Shown here: positions 16,606 to 25,048 of the stretch, piece after piece | Layout: each line of letters starts with the position of its first letter | Position numbering within the stretch: position 1 is the stretch's first letter | NCBI GenBank assembly: GCA_964400735.1 | Contig: CAYNVQ010000001.1 | Location: forward strand, 434,001-498,000 | Length of the DNA: 64,000 bases | Reading direction: 5' to 3' | From: CAYNVQ01 sp964400735 | GTDB lineage: Bacteria > Acidobacteriota > Aminicenantia > Aminicenantales > Aminicenantaceae | Notes under the pieces: generated by a model | Seen by the model: the letters and a program-made list of their open reading frames with translations, nothing else | Told to the model about the DNA's origin: nothing | The model's database searches: none | Program-made: the position numbers and the translations under genes

Positions 16606-17370
16606 TCAACGTAAATATATTTTATTTGGGTCAAGATCTTCCCTTATAATCCTCATTTCTTCTTCAGAAGGAGCCTCAGTCGCTTGGAGCGCTTCGCTGA
16701 TTTTTAATTCCCATCCAATGTTTTCCTTTATCATATCAAGGGTGACACCCGAATGAATCTCAGATAAAACCATTTCATGAGTATCAACAGAAAATTCGTA
16801 AACTCCTAAATCCGTGATAACCAAAACAGGTCCCTTGCCAGGCATATCATATTTGTCGCGCTGGTTATTCTCATCGATATATCCGGGGCTGGTTATGAAA
16901 TCGATTTTCTCAGGTAGATTTTTTTTATTTTGTTTCAATATAATGATGATTTTTCTCGAATGAATGGATATTTCGCAGGCCCCTCCGCTTCCAGGAAGGC
17001 GGACCTTCGGTTTCGAATATTCTCCGATCACCGTAGAGTTGATATTTCCGAATCTATCTACTTGAGCTCCGCCCAAAAATCCCACGTCGATCATTCCACC
17101 CTGAAGGTAATAGTAAAAAGCCTCCACCATAGAACAGACCGAAATCGAGTCTGTCACAAGGCAGGGATCGCCTATAGATAAAGGAAGCCTGGAAGGAACA
17201 GCTCCCACTGCGCCGGATTCATAAATAAGAATAAGATCCGGGGCCTGAAGACGCCTCGCCAAATTGCAAGCCAGATTCGGCAGCCCTATGCCTACAAAAA
17301 CGACTTCACCGTTCCGAAGCTCTTTGGCAGCCCGAGTCACCATGATTTCTCCAGGTGTGAACGAATTCAT
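16606..17370 (-). CDS. CoA-transferase family I, subunit B (glutaconate/3-oxoadipate type)
   Basis: This 254-residue subunit matches the beta chain of family I CoA-transferases: TRAAKELRNGEVVFVGIGLPNLACNLARR, then IYESGAVGA, where the Glu is the likely thioester-forming residue, and the glycine block RLPGSGGACEI. With subunit A it should swap CoA between acyl-CoA and a carboxylic or dicarboxylic acid. ATG 17370 with GGAG six bases upstream is preferred to TTG 17382. It is the last gene of the catabolic operon, 111 bases after subunit A. Confidence 0.88.
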   Translation of the reverse strand: MNSFTPGEIMVTRAAKELRNGEVVFVGIGLPNLACNLARRLQAPDLILIYESGAVGAVPSRLPLSIGDPCLVTDSISVCSMVEAFYYYLQGGMIDVGFLGGAQVDRFGNINSTVIGEYSKPKVRLPGSGGACEISIHSRKIIIILKQNKKNLPEKIDFITSPGYIDENNQRDKYDMPGKGPVLVITDLGVYEFSVDTHEMVLSEIHSGVTLDMIKENIGWELKISEALQATEAPSEEEMRIIREDLDPNKIYLR

Positions 17371-17420
17371 TCCAATCTCCAATCGTATTTTTCAAGAGCC
17401 CATCGCACATAATAATCTAA

Positions 17421-17484
17421 GCGATTTCCTAAGATTGCTGTAATAGAAAATGCAATAGGCATTTTTTATGAATAAGTCAGATTA
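17421..17484 (-). repeat. Dispersed repeat R3, copy 1
   Basis: Read on the minus strand, this ~64-bp segment begins at the stop codon of the upstream gene with TAATCTGACTTATTC, then ATAAAAAATGCC and later CAGCAATCTTAGGAA. It aligns along its length with 59327-59390, roughly two thirds identical. Both copies lie at the 3' end of a minus-strand gene. It is not a simple terminator, since no strong stem with a U run is formed. Confidence 0.55.
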
Positions 17485-18390
17485 ATAGCCATAGTTGACT
17501 GGCGCAGCCAGCCTCTGATCAGCTTTTAGTTCATCGAACTTCTTTCCCATTTTATCGATATACTCACTTCTTCCTGAAATTCCACGGATCCACTCATCGA
17601 TATAGGCTTCCATACCTTTTAAATCTTTAGAAATTTTGTACCAATCCACATAGAATTGGTTGTCACGATCGTAATATCCTTGTGCATAGCTCGGATGAGC
17701 AGCAAAGGGTTCGATGACGACTGCCTCGACCTTCATGCCTGGAATAATGGTCCGATTGGGATCAGAGCGGATGACAGATCTATCCACCAACTCTTCGGCT
17801 ACGATGATCACATTTTTTGAGGCGAAGGCGGCTTCTCTCTGCACGCCCATGAGTCCCCATATTTGAGCGTTTCCCTCTTCATCCACACGCTGGACATGTA
17901 TAATGGCCACATCAGGATTCAGAGCCGGAACAGTCGAAAAACTCCTGCCTGTATAGGGGCATTTCACCTTTTTTATGTTTTTATTCGCCTGGATTAGGGA
18001 GCTTCCTGAAAACGTGTTCAGGTGCATGAAAGGCAATTTGGAAGCACCCGCCATAAACCTGGCCACCATCCCAAAGTGAGTGTACTCCTCTATTTCGATC
18101 GACCTGGGTATCCCCTGCTCCACAGCCCGTCTCAGACCATAAAGCGGGCCTACTCCAGGATTTCCGGCCCAGCTGAAAACAACTTTCCTTGCACAGCCCG
18201 CTGCGATCATCTGGTCATAAATGAGATCCGGAGTCAGACGGCAGATCACTAGATCCCGGATATTCTGGCGAATGATCTCGTGTCCGGCTGCAAAACAGAT
18301 AAGATGGGTGAACCCCTCGATAACGATTGTCTCACCGTCATGAACATACTTGCCCACGGCTTCTTTCATGGTCATGACTTTGTTTTTCAT
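17482..18390 (-). CDS. CoA-transferase family I, subunit A (glutaconate type)
   Basis: The 302-residue subunit shows the alpha-chain pattern: EAVGKYVHDGETIVIEGFTHLICFAAGHEI, SWAGNPGVGPLYGLRRAVEQG and VAIIHVQRVDEEGNAQIWG. It is closest in layout to GctA/CatI-type subunits, whose partners act on glutaconate or 3-oxoadipate; the substrate here is not proven. Its ATG overlaps the stop of the aminotransferase gene by ATGA, so they are co-translated. The stop lies in repeat R3. Confidence 0.88.
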   Translation of the reverse strand: MKNKVMTMKEAVGKYVHDGETIVIEGFTHLICFAAGHEIIRQNIRDLVICRLTPDLIYDQMIAAGCARKVVFSWAGNPGVGPLYGLRRAVEQGIPRSIEIEEYTHFGMVARFMAGASKLPFMHLNTFSGSSLIQANKNIKKVKCPYTGRSFSTVPALNPDVAIIHVQRVDEEGNAQIWGLMGVQREAAFASKNVIIVAEELVDRSVIRSDPNRTIIPGMKVEAVVIEPFAAHPSYAQGYYDRDNQFYVDWYKISKDLKGMEAYIDEWIRGISGRSEYIDKMGKKFDELKADQRLAAPVNYGY

Positions 18391-19733
18391 TTCAGACTAT
18401 TTTCCTTCTCGTATCCGGACAGCACCTCAGAGAAAATTTCCAATGCCCTATCCAACTGCGATGGCTGGATGATCAAGGGGGGAGAAAACCGAATCACACT
18501 TTCCCCACAAGGAAGCATCAAAAGGCCTTTTTTAAAGGCTCTCTGGACGATTTCATGAGCCGCATCGGGATAAGGCTCTTTACTTTTTCTGTTCTTTACC
18601 AGTTCCACGCCTATCATCAAACCAAGGCCTCTCACATCTCCGATTAGAGGATGCATTCTTTTAAGCTTATTTAGGCCTCTAAGGAGCCTGGAGCCTGATT
18701 TTGCAGCCTTGGTTACCAATCCCTCCTGGATTAGGTCAAGTGTGGCTAAGGCAGCCTCACAGGCGATGGGATTGCCTCCAAAAGTACTGCCATGGGTACC
18801 GGCTTTCCATGTCATGTATTTTTTTCGAGCGACCACAGCACCCAACGGAAGCCCTGAGGCCAATCCCTTAGCCAATAGAACAACATCTGGTTCGACAGAA
18901 AAGTTTTCGATGGCCAAAAATTTCCCTGTTCGTCCCATACCCGATTGGACCTCATCCACCACCAAGAGGATACCGTGCTTTTCGGTGAATTCACGGATTT
19001 TTCTGTGGAATTCGACTGGAGGAACGATGTAGCCTCCTTCTCCGAGTATTGGCTCCACGAAAACAGCGGCAATTTCATCGGGTGAGACGAGATGCTCACA
19101 GAGGAGATCTTCTATAGCATCCGCACAATGTATCCGGCAAGAATCATATTTGAGATGATAGGGGCATCGAAAGCAATAACCATAAGGGATGTGAAATACA
19201 CCGGGCATCAATGGCCCAAAATAACTCCTCTGTTTGGCCTTGCTGGCCGTCAGGCTCAATGCGCCCATGGTCCTTCCATGAAAAGCCCCTAAGAACGCGA
19301 TGAAATAAGGTCTCCTTGTTTGGTAACGCGCAAGTTTTATTGCGGTCTCGACGGCTTCGGCTCCGGAATTGGTGAGGAAAACGCTCTTATCTCCGGAAAT
19401 CGGAACCATGCGGGCAAGTTTCTCAACCAGTCGCGAGAAAGACGGATAATAAAAATCTGTAGAACAGATGTGGAAAAATTTTTTAGCCTGGTTTTGAACC
19501 GCGGCCACAACCTGTGGGTGCGCATAGCCTGTAACATTGACCGCGATACCCCCCATAAGGTCCAGGAATCGATTTCCATCCACATCCTCGACCAAAGCAC
19601 CCTCTCCCCTTTCCATAACCAGCGGATACTCCTTGATATAAGAACTCGAGGCAAAGCGCTTATCCTGAGCGATGATTCTTTTTGCTTTCGGCCCAGGAAT
19701 TACTGTTTTGATACAGGGTAACAATTCGTCCAT
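18387..19733 (-). CDS. Class III aminotransferase (4-aminobutyrate/omega-amino acid type)
   Basis: This 448-residue PLP enzyme has FLTNSGAEAVETAIKLAR, LVVDEVQSGMGRTGKF and the PLP lysine in LAKGLASG at about residue 289. A cysteine-rich insert (YCFRCPYHLKYDSCRIHC) in the middle suggests a structural metal or disulfides. It should transfer the amino group of an omega-amino acid or ornithine-like substrate to 2-oxoglutarate or pyruvate. It is co-transcribed with CoA-transferase and thiolase genes, which points to breakdown rather than synthesis. Confidence 0.88.
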   Translation of the reverse strand: MDELLPCIKTVIPGPKAKRIIAQDKRFASSSYIKEYPLVMERGEGALVEDVDGNRFLDLMGGIAVNVTGYAHPQVVAAVQNQAKKFFHICSTDFYYPSFSRLVEKLARMVPISGDKSVFLTNSGAEAVETAIKLARYQTRRPYFIAFLGAFHGRTMGALSLTASKAKQRSYFGPLMPGVFHIPYGYCFRCPYHLKYDSCRIHCADAIEDLLCEHLVSPDEIAAVFVEPILGEGGYIVPPVEFHRKIREFTEKHGILLVVDEVQSGMGRTGKFLAIENFSVEPDVVLLAKGLASGLPLGAVVARKKYMTWKAGTHGSTFGGNPIACEAALATLDLIQEGLVTKAAKSGSRLLRGLNKLKRMHPLIGDVRGLGLMIGVELVKNRKSKEPYPDAAHEIVQRAFKKGLLMLPCGESVIRFSPPLIIQPSQLDRALEIFSEVLSGYEKENSLK

Positions 19734-19753
19734 CGATCACCTTCCATAAATCT

Positions 19754-20950
19754 TTAATGTAATCTTTTAAACAGGAGGGACATTCCCTGCCCTCCGCTTA
19801 CGCACAATGTCGCAAGGCCTAATTCTTTGTTTTCTTGGATGAGGCTATGCAGAAGGGTTACTGTGATTTTGGCTCCTGTACACCCGATTGGATGCCCCAA
19901 GGCTATGGCCCCGCCCCTTATGTTCCGTTTTTCTTTATCCCATTTCAGTTCTTTTTCCACAGCTAGAACCTGAGCGGCAAAAGCCTCATTGACCTCTACA
20001 AGATCGATATCATCTAGGCTTAACTTTATTATTTTCAATAGCTTAGAAGTCGCTGGAACCGGTCCCATACCCATCTCTCTTGGATCGACAGCTCCGGATG
20101 CGAACCCCCATATTTCAGCCATGGGATTCAGACCTCTCTCTTTGGCCCAAGATGAAGTTGTCAAAACGAGGGCTGCTCCTCCGTCTGTCAAACCAGAAGA
20201 ATTCCCAGCCGTGACCGATCCACCCTTTTTAAAGACCGGAGGCAGCTTGGCCAATTTTTCCATGGTCGTACCAGGGCGCGGATGTTCATCCTCTGTCACA
20301 ACGAGCTCTTTTCCTTTGCTGTCTTTGACCGGCACAGGCACAATCTCATCCATGAACTTTCCCTCTTCCATCGCTTTTTTGGCCTTTCTTTGGCTCTCTA
20401 AGGCATATTCATCCTGTTCCTCACGGCTAATCTGGTACTTTTCCGCCAAAATCTCGGCTGTTTCCCCCATTATCATTTCGGCCAGAGGACAAAACAAACC
20501 ATCCCTGTACATGGCGTCGATAAGCATTCCGTTGCCCAATCTGTATCCCCATCGAGCCCTGTCCAGCAAAAAAGGAATCTGGGACATGTTTTCGATGCCT
20601 CCTACCAGTACAACATTGTTTTCGCCCGAAAGTATCGATTGGTATCCGAGGCTGATAGCCTTGAGGCCCGATGCACAGGCTTTGTTGACGGTAAAAGCTG
20701 TTTTTTCCACCGGAATTCCTGTCCTGTAAAGGATTTGGCGGGCAGGATTCGGACCATTTCCCGCTTGACGGGCTTGGCCAAAAATGACTTCATCAATCTG
20801 ATCCGTCCTGACACCGGCCCTCTTCAAGGCCTCTTTCGATGCTGCAGTACCGAGCGTGACGGCATTCGTATCTTTGAAGCTTCCTCCGAATTTTCCGACA
20901 GGAGTTCTGACCGCGCTCAAAATAATCACCTTTTCTTTATCCGGACTCAT
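19754..20950 (-). CDS. Thiolase (acetyl-CoA C-acyltransferase)
   Basis: The 398-residue protein is a complete degradative or AtoB-type thiolase: the acylated Cys is in NKACASG (Cys92), the His in GHPIGCTGAK (about 353) and the second Cys in CVSGGQGMS (about 383). It splits 3-ketoacyl-CoA, such as acetoacetyl-CoA, to acetyl-CoA. GGAG before the ATG supports the start. It lies 20 bases before the aminotransferase, in the same minus-strand unit. Confidence 0.93.
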   Translation of the reverse strand: MSPDKEKVIILSAVRTPVGKFGGSFKDTNAVTLGTAASKEALKRAGVRTDQIDEVIFGQARQAGNGPNPARQILYRTGIPVEKTAFTVNKACASGLKAISLGYQSILSGENNVVLVGGIENMSQIPFLLDRARWGYRLGNGMLIDAMYRDGLFCPLAEMIMGETAEILAEKYQISREEQDEYALESQRKAKKAMEEGKFMDEIVPVPVKDSKGKELVVTEDEHPRPGTTMEKLAKLPPVFKKGGSVTAGNSSGLTDGGAALVLTTSSWAKERGLNPMAEIWGFASGAVDPREMGMGPVPATSKLLKIIKLSLDDIDLVEVNEAFAAQVLAVEKELKWDKEKRNIRGGAIALGHPIGCTGAKITVTLLHSLIQENKELGLATLCVSGGQGMSLLFKRLH

Positions 20951-21196
20951 TGTTCGCTTTCTCCTTTCCTCTGAACTTGTCTTTTTGTCTCCCGTCTTCC
21001 CTCTCTAGCGATCTCCTCATTTTTCTTGCTTTCCACCTCCAAACCCCAGTCCTGAGTCATTCACAGATAGAGCGAACAGGAAAGTGTCTCGCTAATCTTC
21101 CAACTTAATTGGGGCCGGATGCGGCATGAGCAGGGAATGGCTCATGGAGCTGCATTAAACAGCAGAGTATTTGCATTTTTATGTGGATAGACCGGG

Positions 21197-22771
21197 TCAT
21201 TTCATGATCGTTCGGCTCTGCTCTCTCATAAATTGTTGGACATAATAGGGACCGCAGCCCCCTTTTCCTGTAGAGCCCGAATTTTTCCAGCCGCAGAAGG
21301 GCTGAACTCCTGGCCAGGCGCCCGTTGTCGCTCCGGTACGTTTGTTGGCATACAACACTCCTGTCTCTATCTCATTGAAGAAATAGTCGATCTCCTCTTT
21401 ATCCTGCGAGAAGATTCCTGCTGTCAGGCCATAATCCGCCTTGTTGCACTCTCGGACCGCCTCCTCGAGAGAATCCACGGAAGCTTCTGTCAAAAGCGGA
21501 AGGAACAGCTCCTCGAAAAATATGGTGTGATCCTTGGGCATTCCTGTGACCAATGTCGGCTCGACAAAAAATCCCTTTCCGAAATCTTCCTCGGTAAGCA
21601 CATTTCCTCCGGTAAGGATCCTTCCTTCATTTTTGCAGATTTCCGACCATAATCTGAATTTATCCACCGCTTTTTCGTTAATCATTGGTCCCAGATACAC
21701 GTCTCTTTTTGTCGGATCTCCGACCTTTATCTCTTTGATTTTGGCCACAAGTTTTTCCAGAAACTCCGCTTCGACCTTTTTGTGGACATAGACCCGGGAG
21801 CAGGCACTGCATTTCTGACCACCCAGTCCGTAGGCCGATTTCATCACGCCTTCGGCCGCCATATCCAGATCAGCGCTCTCCATGACGATAGCCGGATTTT
21901 TTCCCCCCATTTCCAGAATACACGGGCGTACGATTTGGCGGCTGAATCCATTGAAAATCTTCATACCGACCTCTGAGGATCCGGTGAACACCAATCCGGC
22001 GATCTTTTTATTCCGGAATATGGCCTCTTCGAAATTGCTTCCGGGGCCGGTGACAAAATTGAAAACTCCCTCAGGAACACCAGCTTCTCTGTAAGCCTCA
22101 TACAGCTTGAGTCCGGTGAGTGGCGTATCCGAGGAAGGCTTGTACACAGCCGAATTCCCGGCAACCAGAGCTCCGCCGCTCATCCCCGCCGCAAGGGCCA
22201 GAGGAAAGTTGAAAGGGGATATAACCATCCAAACCCCATAAGGCCTCAGAACACTGGTGGCATCCTCATTCGGACTCAATCTTCCCATGGGCCGCAAAAA
22301 ACCCTGAGCATCTTCGATCTGGGAGCAATAGTAACGGATCAGGTCGGCCGACTCTTCCACATCTCCCATGGATTCCAAGCGGCTTTTTCCGGCCTCATAG
22401 CTCATGATAGCCGCTATCTCGTATTTTTTTTCACTGATTATCTCGGCCGCCCTTCTCATGATCCGGGAGCGGGCTTCAAAACCCAAGTCGCGCCAGGGTC
22501 TAAAAGTTTGATAGGCCGCATCCACAGCGTCATTGAGTTCGGCTTCTGTCCCGATCTGAAACCGTCCTATTATCCTGTCTCTGTCTATGGGGCTGATATC
22601 CACGAATTCATCCGCTTTCTTGATCTCTTCACCAGAGATGTAGATCGGATACGATTGATCGAAAAGTTTCGTCACATCTTGGACGGCCTTATCATAGAGC
22701 TTATGGAAAGCCTCCATCTCCGCTGAATCCGAAGTGGAATAGGTCACCTTAAATTTGGCTCCATTTTTCAT
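21197..22771 (-). CDS. 1-pyrroline-5-carboxylate dehydrogenase-like aldehyde dehydrogenase
   Basis: The 524-residue ALDH has SPFNFPLALAAGMSGGALVAGN, LEMGGKNPAIV with the general-base Glu, and the catalytic Cys in GGQKCSACSR (Cys321). The C-terminus GSTGKGGCGPYYVQQFMREQSRT is the usual ending of RocA-type L-glutamate-semialdehyde dehydrogenases. It probably oxidises an amino-acid semialdehyde made by one of the neighbouring aminotransferases. Alternatives are 2-aminoadipate or glutarate semialdehyde. The start has GGAGG. A gap of 246 bases with no recognisable feature separates it from the thiolase gene. Confidence 0.9.
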   Translation of the reverse strand: MKNGAKFKVTYSTSDSAEMEAFHKLYDKAVQDVTKLFDQSYPIYISGEEIKKADEFVDISPIDRDRIIGRFQIGTEAELNDAVDAAYQTFRPWRDLGFEARSRIMRRAAEIISEKKYEIAAIMSYEAGKSRLESMGDVEESADLIRYYCSQIEDAQGFLRPMGRLSPNEDATSVLRPYGVWMVISPFNFPLALAAGMSGGALVAGNSAVYKPSSDTPLTGLKLYEAYREAGVPEGVFNFVTGPGSNFEEAIFRNKKIAGLVFTGSSEVGMKIFNGFSRQIVRPCILEMGGKNPAIVMESADLDMAAEGVMKSAYGLGGQKCSACSRVYVHKKVEAEFLEKLVAKIKEIKVGDPTKRDVYLGPMINEKAVDKFRLWSEICKNEGRILTGGNVLTEEDFGKGFFVEPTLVTGMPKDHTIFFEELFLPLLTEASVDSLEEAVRECNKADYGLTAGIFSQDKEEIDYFFNEIETGVLYANKRTGATTGAWPGVQPFCGWKNSGSTGKGGCGPYYVQQFMREQSRTIMK

Positions 22772-22795
22772 TTTCCCTCCTCCTTAAAAATTATT

Positions 22796-24124
22796 TTAAA
22801 TTTCCTCCAGAGTCTTCCCCAAAAGGCTCACAATTTGAGCGATTTCCTCTTTTTTGATGATAAATGGGGGAGCAAGAAGAACGAGATCACCGCTTGTTCC
22901 GTCGGCATGCCCAATGTTGGGCCAAAGAACCAGACCATTTTCCATGGCTCTCTGAACAAAATTTTCCGCGTATTTCATCTCTCTGGGAAAGGGCTTTTTA
23001 TTCTTCTTCTCCTGAACAAACTCTATCCCGACGAGCAGGCCCTCTCCCCTGATATCTCCGACTTGAGGGTGATCCAGCAAAGGATCAAGCTCCTGGCGCA
23101 GCAAGCTTCCGGTTTTGGAACATTTTTCCAGAAGATTGCGCTTTTCTATATAGGCTAAGGTTGCTACCCCGGCAGCACATCCCACAGGATGGTGGGCAAA
23201 GGTTTGAAAATGGAGAAAATTCTTTCCCTTATTGTATATCGAATCCACGATTTCTTTTTTAACAGCTAGAGCACTCAAAGGAAAATAACCGCTGGTCAAA
23301 CCTTTCCCCATGACGATGATATCCGGAACAAGATCGAAGTGATGGCCGGCCAGCCACTTCCCTGTCCGCCCTGCTCCTGTCATCACTTCATCCGTAATCA
23401 AAAGGATTCCGTAGTCATCGCAAATTTGGCGTATGATCTGAAAATATTCTGGAGGGGGAACAGCGGCGCCGGTCGATCCACCCCCGATAACTTCGGTCAA
23501 AAAAGCCGAAACATTTTCTTTTCCTAATTTTTTTATACTTGACTCCAGCTCCCGAGCGCACTTGACCTGACAAGATGGATAGGATTCTCCTCGATAGCAC
23601 CTGTAGCAGTAAGGGGCGGGAATCATCAGGGAGTCTGACAGCATGGGCTGAAATATCTGTCTGTAGCGTTCCCTCGCCGAAAGAGACAGAGCTGCTAGCG
23701 TGTTTCCGTGGTAACTCGGCGCCCGCGATATAACTCGGTATTTGGAAGACTTCCCCTGTTCCACCCAGTATTGACGGGCCAGCTTGATAGAGGCTTCGAC
23801 AGCCTCTGATCCGCTGGTGAGAAAATAGACTTTTCCATCCCTAAAGGGGAGAAACTCCGAAATGGCCCTTGCCAAGTTCTCGACCGGAGCATGGGTGAAC
23901 TGCATACCATTCAAATAACCGGCCATAAGGGCCTGTGCGTCGAGACCTGCGGCTATCTCTTTCACCCCATGCCCCAGGTTCACCACCGCCGCTCCCCCGC
24001 TTGCATCCAGGTATTTTTTGCCCTCCTCGTCATAAAGATAGGCTCCTTCCCCATAGGTTATCAAAGGATAGGAGCGGTGCAGATGGCGATAAAAAACCGA
24101 ACCTTTCGGATAGCGACGGTTCAT
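22796..24124 (-). CDS. Class III aminotransferase, second of the cluster
   Basis: The enzyme has VYFLTSGSEAVEASIKLARQYW, YHGNTLAALSLSARER, LLITDEVMTGAGRTGKW and the PLP lysine in MGKGLTSG (about residue 274), plus its own Cys-rich insert (YCYRCYRGESYPSCQVKC). The substrate is probably an omega- or diamino acid. ATG 24124 (GGAG nine bases upstream) is preferred. The frame is open to ATG 24163, but the codons MSPNGASP are encoded by an R1 repeat arm; ATG 24139 is a third option. The gene ends 24 bases before the ALDH gene. Confidence 0.85.
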   Translation of the reverse strand: MNRRYPKGSVFYRHLHRSYPLITYGEGAYLYDEEGKKYLDASGGAAVVNLGHGVKEIAAGLDAQALMAGYLNGMQFTHAPVENLARAISEFLPFRDGKVYFLTSGSEAVEASIKLARQYWVEQGKSSKYRVISRAPSYHGNTLAALSLSARERYRQIFQPMLSDSLMIPAPYCYRCYRGESYPSCQVKCARELESSIKKLGKENVSAFLTEVIGGGSTGAAVPPPEYFQIIRQICDDYGILLITDEVMTGAGRTGKWLAGHHFDLVPDIIVMGKGLTSGYFPLSALAVKKEIVDSIYNKGKNFLHFQTFAHHPVGCAAGVATLAYIEKRNLLEKCSKTGSLLRQELDPLLDHPQVGDIRGEGLLVGIEFVQEKKNKKPFPREMKYAENFVQRAMENGLVLWPNIGHADGTSGDLVLLAPPFIIKKEEIAQIVSLLGKTLEEI

Positions 24125-24140
24125 CGAATTTTGCTCCATT

Positions 24141-24225
24141 GGGGACGCTCCATTTGGGGACACCCTGTATTATCGAATAGGTTTCCTCATAAAAAATATG
24201 AAGTGTCGCCTAAGGGAACGTCCCT
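24141..24225. repeat. Palindromic repeat R1, copy A
   Basis: The left arm starts GGGGACGCTCCATTTGGGG and continues ACACCCT; the right arm is its imperfect reverse complement and ends GGGAACGTCCC. Together they span about 85 bp and could fold into one long hairpin. The copy lies between the IclR and aminotransferase genes and supplies a possible ribosome site and upstream start codons for the aminotransferase. Confidence 0.85.
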
Positions 24226-24235
24226 ATACTCCATA

Positions 24236-25027
24236 CTATGCTTTAAAGCCCAGTGCCAGAGAAATGGCCTGGGTTGTCTGTCTTAAGGGCAAAATCAGCT
24301 CTTTTTTCAATCTCTCCAAGGAATAGAGGCTCGAACTCACGGCTATGTTGACGGCTCCGATAACCTCACCTTCCCTGTTTTTCACAGGAGAGGCAACGGA
24401 TAAAAGACCAGGAGTCAGTTCCTGATTGTTGACGGCATAATCATTTTCCCTCACCTCTTCGAGGATTTCGAGCATCTTTTTACCTTTATCTCTCCAGTAC
24501 GGCTCTGCCTCGGGAATTTTTTTAAGGTATTTCACATATTGATCAATCCATGCCTTTTCCCGAAAAGCAGCCAGAACCCTACCCATAGCTGTATTATAAA
24601 GTTCCAAACGAGAGCCTACGTGAAGATTGATGTTTATAATCTGCTGGGTCTTGATTCTTTCCACATAAACCAGCTGCCATTCATCCAGGACGGCTAAATT
24701 CACGGTTTCTTTAACCAGATGGGAAAGCCTCAGCAAATAGGATTGCGCAATTTCCCTTAGCTCGAGGCTGGAAAGGACGGCATACCCCAGGCTCAATACC
24801 TTGGGACCAAGGGTGTATTTGTTGTCTTGTCCATCAAGAATGATATATCCCAATGACCGTAGAGTATAGACCAGCCGGTACGTTGTGCTTTTGGAAAGAC
24901 CGGTTTTTTTGGCTAGATCGGCAATGCCCATGGCTGGTTGGGACTGGTCAAAGGCTTCGAGTACAGCCAATCCCCGGGCTAGAGAGGATATAAATTTTCG
25001 GTCTTTTTGTTGATCAATGCTTGCCAT
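24236..25027 (-). CDS. IclR-family transcriptional regulator
   Basis: The 263-residue protein has an N-terminal winged helix (FISSLARGLAVLEAFDQSQPAMGIADLAKKTGLSKSTTYRLVYTL) and a C-terminal IclR effector domain (ALDEWQLVYVERI, YNTAMGRVLAAF, SVASPVKNREGEVIGAVNIAVS). It is the first gene, reading leftward, of the amino-acid catabolic cluster and probably senses its substrate or an intermediate. It diverges from the M28 peptidase gene with only about 20 bases between likely starts, so one region may serve both promoters. Confidence 0.92.
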   Translation of the reverse strand: MASIDQQKDRKFISSLARGLAVLEAFDQSQPAMGIADLAKKTGLSKSTTYRLVYTLRSLGYIILDGQDNKYTLGPKVLSLGYAVLSSLELREIAQSYLLRLSHLVKETVNLAVLDEWQLVYVERIKTQQIININLHVGSRLELYNTAMGRVLAAFREKAWIDQYVKYLKKIPEAEPYWRDKGKKMLEILEEVRENDYAVNNQELTPGLLSVASPVKNREGEVIGAVNIAVSSSLYSLERLKKELILPLRQTTQAISLALGFKA

Positions 25028-25048
25028 TTATCCATTCCGCATTGTAAA

